Of a stretch of 64,000 nucleotides of DNA, positions 52,974 to 60,066 are shown one piece after another (position 1 is the first letter of the stretch; each line of letters opens with the position of its first letter). The position numbers and the translations under genes were made by a program. Source of the DNA: Nocardioides kribbensis (lineage in GTDB: Bacteria; Actinomycetota; Actinomycetes; Propionibacteriales; Nocardioidaceae); assembly GCF_015070375.1 (NCBI RefSeq), contig NZ_JADCLL010000005.1:310001-374000 (forward strand), written 5' to 3'. The notes under the pieces are model-generated. The model did no database searches. It was not told where the DNA came from and was given only the letters and a program-made list of their open reading frames with translations.

Positions 52974-54269
52974 ATGAAGCGTAGATCCACCACGATCCGC
53001 CTCGCCGCCGTTGCGGCTGCCAGCGCGATGGTGCTCGCAGGCTGCGGCAGCGACTCGGGCGACGAGGAGCCCAGCTCCACCAGCTCCGACAGCGGGTCCT
53101 CGGCCCCGACCGCGGAGGGCGACGGCACCCTGGTGTTCGGCACGCTGCTCCCGCAGACCGGCAGCCTCGCCTTCCTCGGCCCGCCGGAGTTCGCCGGCGT
53201 CGACCTGGCCGTCAACGACATCAACGAGGCCGGCGGCGTCCTCGGCGCCGACGTCGAGAGCGTCCGCGGCGACTCGGGCGACACCGACTCCGGCATCGCC
53301 CCGGCCGAGACCGACAAGCTCCTCGACGGGGGCGCCGACGTCATCGTCGGTGCCGCGTCCTCGGGCGTCTCGCTCACCGTGATCGACAAGATCATGTCCT
53401 CGGGCGCGGTCATGTTCTCCCCGGCCAACACCTCCACCGCCTTCGACGAGGGCGACTACGCGGAGCCGGACAACTACTTCCGCACCGCCCCCTCCGACAT
53501 CCTCCAGGGTGCGGTCATGGCCAACCTGCTGCTGCAGGACGGCCGCCAGAACGTCGCGATCCTCGCCCGCCAGGACGCCTACGGCGAGACCCTGGCCGAG
53601 CAGATCGCCACCAACCTGGAGAACGCCGGCAGCCAGGTCGCCGCCACCGTGTTCTACGGCGAGAAGGCCCAGTCCTACGACTCGCAGGTGGAGGAGATCG
53701 CGGGCTCCGGCGCCGACGCCGTCGTGCTGGTCGCCTTCGAGGAGACCACCTCGATCATCCCGCAGCTCATCCAGGCCGGCGCCGGTCCGCAGGACCTGCC
53801 GACCTACTTCGTCGACGGCAACACCGCCAACTACGACAAGTCGGCCACCGCTCCGCTGCCCGACGGCACCCTCGAGGGCACCAAGGGCACGATCCCGGGC
53901 GCCGAGACCGCGGCCGACTTCAAGGACCGCCTGGCCACGGTCGACGACAACCTGAAGGACTACGCCTACGCCGCGGAGTCCTACGACGCCACCATCGTCT
54001 CCGCCCTGGCCGCGATCGCGGCCGACAGCGACGCCGGTGACGCCATCGCCGAGCAGATCCCCGACGTGACCCGCGAGGGCACGAAGTGCACCACCTTCGA
54101 GGAGTGCGCCGGCCTGCTGGCCGACGGCGAGGACATCGACTACGACGGTGTCTCCGGCCCCATCGAGCTGAGCGACCTGGGCAGCCCGACCTCGGCGTCG
54201 ATCGGCATCTACGAGTACGACGCGCAGAACAAGATCTCGCCGGTGGACTACATCAGCGGCGACATCTGA
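52974..54269 (+). CDS. livK: Branched-chain amino acid-type ABC transporter substrate-binding lipoprotein
   Basis: A 431-aa periplasmic-binding-fold protein. It has an N-terminal lipoprotein signal with lipobox LAGC (Cys24), a Ser/Asp-rich linker, then type I binding domains (VFGTLLPQTGSLAFLGPPEF, AVNDINEAGGVLG, VGAASSGVSLTVIDK, AILARQDAYGETLA). It delivers Leu/Ile/Val, or another amide or amino acid, to the LivHM permease. It is separated from livHMGF by the rhodopsin region. The ATG has GGAGGA upstream; the leader is about 45 nt. A 16-bp hairpin ends transcription. Confidence 0.92.
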   Translation: MKRRSTTIRLAAVAAASAMVLAGCGSDSGDEEPSSTSSDSGSSAPTAEGDGTLVFGTLLPQTGSLAFLGPPEFAGVDLAVNDINEAGGVLGADVESVRGDSGDTDSGIAPAETDKLLDGGADVIVGAASSGVSLTVIDKIMSSGAVMFSPANTSTAFDEGDYAEPDNYFRTAPSDILQGAVMANLLLQDGRQNVAILARQDAYGETLAEQIATNLENAGSQVAATVFYGEKAQSYDSQVEEIAGSGADAVVLVAFEETTSIIPQLIQAGAGPQDLPTYFVDGNTANYDKSATAPLPDGTLEGTKGTIPGAETAADFKDRLATVDDNLKDYAYAAESYDATIVSALAAIAADSDAGDAIAEQIPDVTREGTKCTTFEECAGLLADGEDIDYDGVSGPIELSDLGSPTSASIGIYEYDAQNKISPVDYISGDI

Positions 54270-54307
54270 GCCGACCGCGGCACCGCGCCACCAGCACCCG
54301 CTTCATC

Positions 54308-54342
54308 CGCAGGGCCCCGGAGCACCGCTCCGGGGCCCTGCG
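54308..54342. terminator. Bidirectional terminator between livK and the rhodopsin gene
   Basis: Perfect 16-bp stem CGCAGGGCCCCGGAGC with a 3-nt loop, serving both convergent genes. Confidence 0.88.
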
Positions 54343-54400
54343 CCGTCCCGCCCGGACGGGAGCGGGAGGGACCGGGCGACGCGCGCACCGGTCCCCCCGC

Positions 54401-55252
54401 TCAGGCCACCGTGGTGGTGGACGCCCCGCGGTCCCGCGTCGCGGCGGGCCGCTCGTGCGCCGTGCCCTCCTCCGCGGCCTCGAAGGCCGGGTCGTCGGCG
54501 AAGGACTTCAGGCGCGCGATGCGGTAGATGAGCAGGCCGTAGAGCGCCTTGGCCAGGATGTCGGCGATGGAGTAGCCGGCCTGCTTGCCGACCCAGGCGT
54601 CGGAGCCGTCGAGGCCGAGCAGGGGCAGCAGGTAGGCGATCGGGTAGACCCCCCACGAGGCGAAGAGCAGGATCCGCAGCCGAGAGATGGTCTGGCGCAC
54701 CGCCGGCGGCTGGCGGTCCAGCGACCGGGTCAGCTCCACGAAGAGCACGTAGAGGATGTAGAGGAAGGGCAGGGTCGACAGCAGGCCGAACACGTGGCGC
54801 AGGGCGTCGCTGTCGCTGATCTCTCCCGGGTAGCCCAGGACGATCATCAGCGCCGAGGCCGGCACGAGCCGCCACAGCAGCGACGCCTGGAGCTTGCGGG
54901 CCAGGGCGAGCACGACGACGAGCTCCACGAGCAGGAGCGGCACCGTGAGCAGCCAGTCGACGTAGCGGTAGCCCTCGTTGAACGACGCACCGACGGCCTG
55001 GGTGTAGGTGCCCTCGCCCCCGACCGCGTCGGTGACGAAGGCCTCCTTGAAGGAGCTGAAGATGCGGAAGTAGTGGTAGGCGGCGATGCCGCACACCACC
55101 GCGGAGACCAGGAGCGCCTGCCGGTAGCGCGGCAGCACGCGGGGCTGGGCGGCGACGAGGAACAGCGCGGTGAACAGCTGGGCCGCGATGACCAGCGACA
55201 GCAGGTTGTAGACCGTGTCGTACTGGCCCTGGGTGAGTTGATCGGGAATCAC
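54401..55252 (-). CDS. Light-driven proton pump rhodopsin, xanthorhodopsin-like with antenna-site glycine
   Basis: A 283-aa seven-helix microbial rhodopsin. The retinal Schiff-base Lys235 is in IADILAKALYG, with counter-ions Asp99 and Asp231. Helix C reads RYVDWLLTVPLLLVE, giving the proton-pump triad Asp99/Thr103/Glu110. His60 matches the proteorhodopsin Asp-His pair, and Leu107 at the spectral-tuning site predicts green absorption. RHVFGLLSTLPFLYILYVLF aligns with helix E of bacteriorhodopsin, putting Gly156 at Trp138, the gap that admits a carotenoid antenna in xanthorhodopsin. The tail is acidic. The GTG has GGAGG (55261-55265) 8 nt upstream. Confidence 0.95.
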   Translation of the reverse strand: MIPDQLTQGQYDTVYNLLSLVIAAQLFTALFLVAAQPRVLPRYRQALLVSAVVCGIAAYHYFRIFSSFKEAFVTDAVGGEGTYTQAVGASFNEGYRYVDWLLTVPLLLVELVVVLALARKLQASLLWRLVPASALMIVLGYPGEISDSDALRHVFGLLSTLPFLYILYVLFVELTRSLDRQPPAVRQTISRLRILLFASWGVYPIAYLLPLLGLDGSDAWVGKQAGYSIADILAKALYGLLIYRIARLKSFADDPAFEAAEEGTAHERPAATRDRGASTTTVA

Positions 55253-55300
55253 TGGAACGACCTCCGTTGACGTGTGGCCGAGGAGGGCGACGGCGCCCTC

Positions 55301-55325
55301 AGGTCAGCGCAAGTGGCGCTGACCT
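55301..55325. promoter_or_regulatory. Inverted repeat in the rhodopsin leader/promoter
   Basis: AGGTCAGCGC and GCGCTGACCT are perfect 10-bp inverse complements 5 nt apart, 49 bp upstream of the rhodopsin start. It could be an operator or an mRNA leader hairpin. Confidence 0.65.
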
Positions 55326-55386
55326 GCGCCGATGCGGGCCGTGGTGGGCCGCTGACGCAGCCTCAGTGTGGACCTCTACACGAACT

Positions 55387-55414
55387 TCAACAAGATATTT
55401 CAATCTTTTGTTGA
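55387..55414. promoter_or_regulatory. AT-rich inverted repeat, divergent rhodopsin/blh region
   Basis: TCAACAA (55387-55393) and TTGTTGA (55408-55414) are perfect inverse complements with start points 21 bp apart, two DNA turns. It sits in a strikingly AT-rich patch in otherwise GC-rich DNA and is placed to control both divergent genes. It is a good candidate site for a light- or redox-responsive regulator. Confidence 0.6.
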
Positions 55415-55455
55415 GATTTTGCCGTCGTGGGGTCCCCGAGGCCGTCGCCGAGGTC

Positions 55456-55461
55456 GATACT
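55456..55461 (+). promoter_or_regulatory. Leaderless -10 box of blh
   Basis: GATACT ends 6 nt before the GTG at 55468. Confidence 0.5.
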
Positions 55462-55467
55462 CGCGGT

Positions 55468-56487
55468 GTGACCGTCCTCGAGCCCCGACTCGCCCCCGCC
55501 GGCGGGCCGGCGCGCGTCGACGTGCTCCGCACCGCGTCCCGCTGGTCGCGCCGACTCGCGGTCGTGGCCGTCGGCGGGGCCGTCGCGTTGGCGGCGGCAC
55601 CGGTCCCTTCCGGGGTCTCGGGCCCCCTCGTGCTCGCCGTCGCGGGCGCCGGGCTGCTCCTCGGCCTGCCCCACGGTGCCGTCGACCACCTCGTGGCCGC
55701 GCGGCTCGCCCGCCGGCCGTGGCCCGTGCTCGCCCTCGCGTACGCCGCGGTCGCCGCGGTGAGCTGGGTCCTGCTCGCCACCGCGGGGCCGGTGGCCCTG
55801 GTCGCGGTGCTGCTGCTCAGCGTGGTGCACTTCGGCCTCGGCGAGCTCGAGGTCGTCAGGGAGGTCTCCGGGTGGCGGCCCGGCCCCGTCGTGTCGGTCG
55901 CGGTCGCTCTCGCGGGAGCCGGCGCCCTGCTGCTGCCGCTGGCCCGCGCCGGGCCGCTCCTGGTCGACGTCGGCACCGCGGTCTCCCCCGGGCTCGGGCC
56001 GCTCCTGGGCGAGCCCGTCGCGCGGGCCGCGCTCGCCGCGACCTGGGTCGCGGCCGCAGCGGTGGCGACGACGGCCGCGCTGCGGGCGGGCCAGCGTCAG
56101 GTCGCCGCCGACGTGCTGGTGCTCGGCCTCCTCGGGGCGGTCGTGCCGCCGCTCGCCGCATTCGCCCTGTGGTTCGGCGGCTGGCACGGTCTGCGCCACT
56201 GCGCCCGCCTGCTGCTCGACGACCAGCGCTGCGCCTCCTGGGTCGCCGCGGGTGACCCCGCCCGAGCGGTGCGCGTCCTGGCCGGCCGCGCCGCGTGGCC
56301 CACCCTCGCGGCCACGGCCGTGCTCGCCGCCCTCCTCGCGGGGTCCGTGCGCGCCGCCGACCCGAGCCGCGCGCTCGCCACGACGCTGCTGCTCCTGCTG
56401 GCCCTGACAGTGCCGCACATGCTGGTCGTGCTGTGGAGCGACCACCGCGCCCGGCACCCCGGCCGACTCAGCCGGTCTGCCAGGTGA
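55468..56487 (+). CDS. blh: Beta-carotene 15,15'-dioxygenase, Brp/Blh family
   Basis: A 339-aa integral membrane iron oxygenase that splits beta-carotene into two retinals, the rhodopsin chromophore. The conserved histidines are all present: GLPHGAVDHL (His69, His74), VVHFGLGE (His121), GGWHGLRH (His240, His244) and VPHMLVV (His317). The GTG at 55468 is preferred to a longer upstream frame because of the -10 box and because the extension is not conserved. It is divergent from the rhodopsin gene. No carotenoid synthesis genes are in the window, so beta-carotene must come from elsewhere in the genome. Its last 20 bp overlap the next gene. Confidence 0.92.
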   Translation: MTVLEPRLAPAGGPARVDVLRTASRWSRRLAVVAVGGAVALAAAPVPSGVSGPLVLAVAGAGLLLGLPHGAVDHLVAARLARRPWPVLALAYAAVAAVSWVLLATAGPVALVAVLLLSVVHFGLGELEVVREVSGWRPGPVVSVAVALAGAGALLLPLARAGPLLVDVGTAVSPGLGPLLGEPVARAALAATWVAAAAVATTAALRAGQRQVAADVLVLGLLGAVVPPLAAFALWFGGWHGLRHCARLLLDDQRCASWVAAGDPARAVRVLAGRAAWPTLAATAVLAALLAGSVRAADPSRALATTLLLLLALTVPHMLVVLWSDHRARHPGRLSRSAR

Positions 56488-57253
56488 AGCCCAGCTCGGA
56501 GGGCTCCGGCGGTCGTGTGCCGTCGGTGCGGGCGAGCCAGTAGAGGCAGCCCGCGTCGCCCCAGGCGGAGTCCGCACCGCCGTCGACCTGCAGCAGCGGG
56601 CGCCACCGCAGCGCCTCGCGGCGGTGCTCCTCGTCCCACGTCGCCGCGCCCAGCCGGGCCTCGGCCGCCTCCCACTCCACCGCTCCCTGCACCGGACGGG
56701 CCCAGCCTCCGAGCTGGTGACCGACCGCGTCCTCACCGACCGCGTCGTCGAGCGGCTCCCCCAGACGCTCCTCCATGGCGTCGGGGAGCTCGACCCCGGC
56801 GATCTCGAGCACCGGGTGCTCGCTGTCAGGCCAGGTGAGGACCTGGACGCCGGCGAGCGCGGCGTGTGCCCCCAGAGCCGGCCCGACCCCCTCCAGGTGG
56901 AGCAGTCGCCACCCCGCCGCGGTGCCGGGATCGGCGGCGTCGACGATCGCACCGGTGCCGTCGGGGTCGTCGTAGCAGAACGCGTGCAGCCGTCCGGTGC
57001 TCGCCAGCCGCAGGCCGGCGTCGAGGCCGGCGGCGGCCACCGCGGCGAGGTCCACCTCGGCGACGAGGCGCAGCGGACCCTCACCCGGCCACCGCGGGCG
57101 GTCGGCGCCCGGTCGGAGGTCGGGCGACCCACCGAGCCGCGCCACCGCCGGCTCCCCCGGCCCGGCGGGTCTCAGCAGCACCGCCGGGCGGAGCAGCCCG
57201 AGCCAGGCCCTCGCGCCCGCCTCGTCGAGGTGTTCCCGGGCGAGTGCGGTCAT
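56468..57253 (-). CDS. DUF1963 domain protein (YwqG-like)
   Basis: A 261-aa protein of the DUF1963 family. RLVAEVDLAAVAAAGLDAG and GRLHAFCYDDPDG form the conserved first half, then HQLGGWARPVQGAVEW and PLLQVDGGADSAWGDAGCLY with FTW near the end. Function is unknown in the family; this copy is Ala/Gly-rich and somewhat shortened. The ATG at 57253 is chosen, though an ATG three codons upstream (57262) is possible. It is convergent with blh, overlapping by 20 bp. Confidence 0.8.
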   Translation of the reverse strand: MTALAREHLDEAGARAWLGLLRPAVLLRPAGPGEPAVARLGGSPDLRPGADRPRWPGEGPLRLVAEVDLAAVAAAGLDAGLRLASTGRLHAFCYDDPDGTGAIVDAADPGTAAGWRLLHLEGVGPALGAHAALAGVQVLTWPDSEHPVLEIAGVELPDAMEERLGEPLDDAVGEDAVGHQLGGWARPVQGAVEWEAAEARLGAATWDEEHRREALRWRPLLQVDGGADSAWGDAGCLYWLARTDGTRPPEPSELGFTWQTG

Positions 57254-57325
57254 GTCCCCCATCGTGGAGAGGGCAGCCAAGGAGGACCCGGCCCCCGGTC
57301 GACGACACCCGGCAGCGACACGGGT

Positions 57326-57361
57326 GCGGTCCCGCTCCTGCTCCCGCAGGAGCGGGACCGC
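57326..57361. terminator. Terminator of the livHMGF operon
   Basis: Perfect 16-bp stem GCGGTCCCGCTCCTGC with a 4-nt loop, 25 bp past the livF stop. Confidence 0.85.
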
Positions 57362-57386
57362 TTCCCGCAGCCGAGGTGGGGCCGGC

Positions 57387-58172
57387 TCAGGAGGCCTGCT
57401 TGCCCAGCGTGCCGAGGTAGAGCTCGATGACCTTCGGGTCGTCGGCCAGCGAGCGGCCCGTGCCGGTGTAGGCGCTGCGTCCCTGGTCGAGGACGTAGCC
57501 GCGGTCGCAGATCTGCAGGCAGCGACGGGCGTTCTGCTCGACCATGACGACCGAGACCCCGGCCTGGTTGATCTTGCGGGTCTGCACGAAGACCTCGTCC
57601 TGCATCACCGGCGACAGACCCGCCGACGGCTCGTCGAGCAGCAGGACCGACGGGTCCATCATGAGAGCGCGGCCCATCGCCACCATCTGACGCTCGCCGC
57701 CCGACAGCGAGCCCGCGCGCTGCTTGCGCCGGGTGCCGAGGGTCGGGAAGAGGTCGGTGACGAAGTCGAAGCGGTCCTGGAACGTCTTGGGAGCCTGGTA
57801 GCAGCCCATCTCGAGGTTCTCCTCGATGGTGAGGCTCGGGAAGACGTTGTTGGTCTGCGGCACGAAGCCGATCCCCTGCGCCACCAGTTGGTCGGCCCGC
57901 TTGTTGGTGATCGCCTCGCCCTTGAGCGTGACCTGGCCGGTGTGGATCTTGACCAGGCCGAAGAGCGCCTTGAGCAGCGTCGACTTCCCGGCGCCGTTGG
58001 GTCCGATGATGCCGACCAGCTCACCGGGCTGGCAGTAGAAGTCGGCGCCGTTGAGGATGTTGACACCCGGGAGGTAGCCCGCGATCAGGTTGTCGGCCCG
58101 CAGGACGGCGCCCTCGGCGCCGGCCTCGTGGGCGCGGCGCTCGGGGCTGTCGGGCTCGGTGGTGCCGCTCAT
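57387..58172 (-). CDS. livF: Branched-chain amino acid-type ABC transporter ATPase LivF
   Basis: A 261-aa ABC ATPase: Walker A GPNGAGKST, Q-loop GFVPQTNNVFP, signature SLSGGERQMVAMGRALM, Walker B LLLDEPSAGLSP and H-loop-region VVMVEQNARRCL (Glu-Gln in place of His, as usual in LivF). Last gene of livH-livM-livG-livF. Its ATG overlaps the livG stop (ATGA). A strong terminator follows. Confidence 0.94.
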   Translation of the reverse strand: MSGTTEPDSPERRAHEAGAEGAVLRADNLIAGYLPGVNILNGADFYCQPGELVGIIGPNGAGKSTLLKALFGLVKIHTGQVTLKGEAITNKRADQLVAQGIGFVPQTNNVFPSLTIEENLEMGCYQAPKTFQDRFDFVTDLFPTLGTRRKQRAGSLSGGERQMVAMGRALMMDPSVLLLDEPSAGLSPVMQDEVFVQTRKINQAGVSVVMVEQNARRCLQICDRGYVLDQGRSAYTGTGRSLADDPKVIELYLGTLGKQAS

Positions 58173-59071
58173 TCCTTGGTCCCCTCGATCTCGGCCATGG
58201 CCTCTTCCATGATGGCCTCTTCGTCCATCTCGCTGAGGTCGGTGTCGTGGTGGGCGCCGAGGTAGGCGTCGATGACGCGCTGGTCGGCCATCACCGAGGC
58301 CGGGGTGCCCTCGGCGACGATCTGGCCCTGCGCCATGACGATGACCCAGTCGGAGATGTGACGCACCATGTCCATGTCGTGCTCGACGAAGAGCACGGTG
58401 CGGCCCTCGTCGCGCAGGGACTGCACGTGGCCGAGCAGCGACTGCTTGAGCGCCGGGTTCACACCCGCCATCGGCTCGTCGAGCATGATCAGCTCCGGGT
58501 CGACCATCAGCGCGCGCGCCATCTCGAGGAGCTTGCGCTGACCGCCCGAGAGCGAGCCGGCGAAGTCCTCGCGCTTGGCGTCGAGCTTGAAGCGCACCAG
58601 CAGCTCGTCGGCACGACGCGTGATCTCGTCCTCCTGCGAGGACCACAGCGACTTGAAGGGTGCCGACCAGAAGCGCTCGCCGCGCTGGCCGGTCGCCCCC
58701 AGGCGCATGTTCTCGATGACGGTCAGCTTGGAGAGCACCTTGGTCAGCTGGAAGGTGCGCACCATGCCGCGGCGGGCGACCTTGTAGGCGGCGACCCCGC
58801 TGAGGGGCTTGCCGTTGAAGCTCCAGTCGCCCGTGTCGGGGGTGTCGAAGCCGGTGAGCAGGTTGAACAGCGTGGTCTTGCCGGCGCCGTTGGGCCCGAT
58901 CAGCGCGGTGATGACGCCGCGCTGGATCTCCAGGTGCTCCACGTCGACGGCCTTGAGGCCGCCGAAGGCGCGGGAGATGTTGTCGCCGACGATCAGCGGG
59001 TCGGGCTTGCGGGCCCCGGGGTCGGTGGGGACGCCGGCGAGGCCGGCGCGCCCTGTCGAGTCAGCGTCCAT
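58169..59071 (-). CDS. livG: Branched-chain amino acid-type ABC transporter ATPase LivG
   Basis: A 300-aa ABC ATPase. FGGLKAVDVEHLEI and Walker A GPNGAGKTT are followed by RTFQLTKVLSKLTVIENM (LivG type), signature SLSGGQRKLLEMARALM, Walker B IMLDEPMAGVNP and FVEHDMDMV. It carries an acidic C-terminal extension (DEEAIMEEAMAEIEGTKE). It overlaps livM by 11 bp. The ATG at 59071 is chosen; a GTG at 59095 would add eight residues. Confidence 0.93.
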   Translation of the reverse strand: MDADSTGRAGLAGVPTDPGARKPDPLIVGDNISRAFGGLKAVDVEHLEIQRGVITALIGPNGAGKTTLFNLLTGFDTPDTGDWSFNGKPLSGVAAYKVARRGMVRTFQLTKVLSKLTVIENMRLGATGQRGERFWSAPFKSLWSSQEDEITRRADELLVRFKLDAKREDFAGSLSGGQRKLLEMARALMVDPELIMLDEPMAGVNPALKQSLLGHVQSLRDEGRTVLFVEHDMDMVRHISDWVIVMAQGQIVAEGTPASVMADQRVIDAYLGAHHDTDLSEMDEEAIMEEAMAEIEGTKE

Positions 59072-60056
59072 CGATCGCGATCTCCCTCCGGTCACCGAAG
59101 ATCCCCTGTGGTCGGTAGATCATCAGCAGCATCAGTGCCAGTCCGGTGATGATGAAGCGGACGAGGCTGGACTGGGTGTCGTCCATGATCCAGCTGGGGA
59201 TCAGCGGGTCGACGCCCGAGGTGGCCTGGCCGAAGAACGAGCCGAGGCCGGACAGCAGGAACCAGAAGATGATCGCGCCCACCACGGGACCGAGCACCCG
59301 GGCCGCACCACCGAGCAGCAGCGCGGTGTAGGCGTAGAAGGTGATGTTGGTGGAGTAGTCGCTCGGCACGACCGAGGACTGCTTCAGGGCCAGGAACAGA
59401 CCGGCCAGGCCACCGAACATGCCGCCCAGGATGAGCGCCTGCATCTTGTAGGCGAAGACGTTCTTGCCCAGCGAACGCACGGCGTCCTCGTCCTCGCGGA
59501 TCGAGCGGAGCACGCGACCCCACGGGCTGCGCATCAGCGCGAACACGATGAGGCAGCCGAGGGCCACGAGGACCCAGCCCACCGTGACCGACCAGAGGTC
59601 GTCGCGGCTGTAGCGCACGATGCCCCAGTCGATGCCCTCGGAGTAGGGGTTGAGGTCCTTGTAGACGCTGGAGTAGCCGGTGAGCCCGTTGGAGCCGCCG
59701 AAGTAGTCCTTCATCTCCACCGAGCCGAAGACCAGGCGCAGGATCTCCGCCGTCGCGATGGTGGCGATGGCGAGGTAGTCGGCCCGCAGCCGCAGGGTCG
59801 GGAACCCCAGCAGCACGGCGAGCAGCAGCGGGGCGGCGAAGGCCATGACCAGGCCCACGCCGAAGGGCAGCCCGGCCACGACCACGGTGACGGCGAGGCC
59901 GTAGGCACCCACGGCCATGAACCCGGCCTGGCCGAAGTTGAGCAGGCCGGTGTAGCCGAAGTGGATGTTGAGGCCGATCGCGGCCAGCGCGTAGACGATG
60001 GCGTTGGGACCCAGGGCCTGGGTCAGGGCCGTCGAGAAGATGTCTGTGAAGTCCAT
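59061..60056 (-). CDS. livM: Branched-chain amino acid-type ABC transporter permease LivM
   Basis: A 331-aa permease with about nine helices: AAIGLNIHFGYTGLLNFGQA at the start, the LRLRADYLAIATIATAEILR loop that couples to the ATPases, and RSPWGRVLRSIREDEDAVRS, the cytoplasmic coupling (EAA-like) region. It pairs with LivH to form the channel. The start lies 10 bp after the livH stop, so it belongs to the operon. Confidence 0.93.
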   Translation of the reverse strand: MDFTDIFSTALTQALGPNAIVYALAAIGLNIHFGYTGLLNFGQAGFMAVGAYGLAVTVVVAGLPFGVGLVMAFAAPLLLAVLLGFPTLRLRADYLAIATIATAEILRLVFGSVEMKDYFGGSNGLTGYSSVYKDLNPYSEGIDWGIVRYSRDDLWSVTVGWVLVALGCLIVFALMRSPWGRVLRSIREDEDAVRSLGKNVFAYKMQALILGGMFGGLAGLFLALKQSSVVPSDYSTNITFYAYTALLLGGAARVLGPVVGAIIFWFLLSGLGSFFGQATSGVDPLIPSWIMDDTQSSLVRFIITGLALMLLMIYRPQGIFGDRREIAIDGR

Positions 60057-60066
60057 GTCGGGGTCC

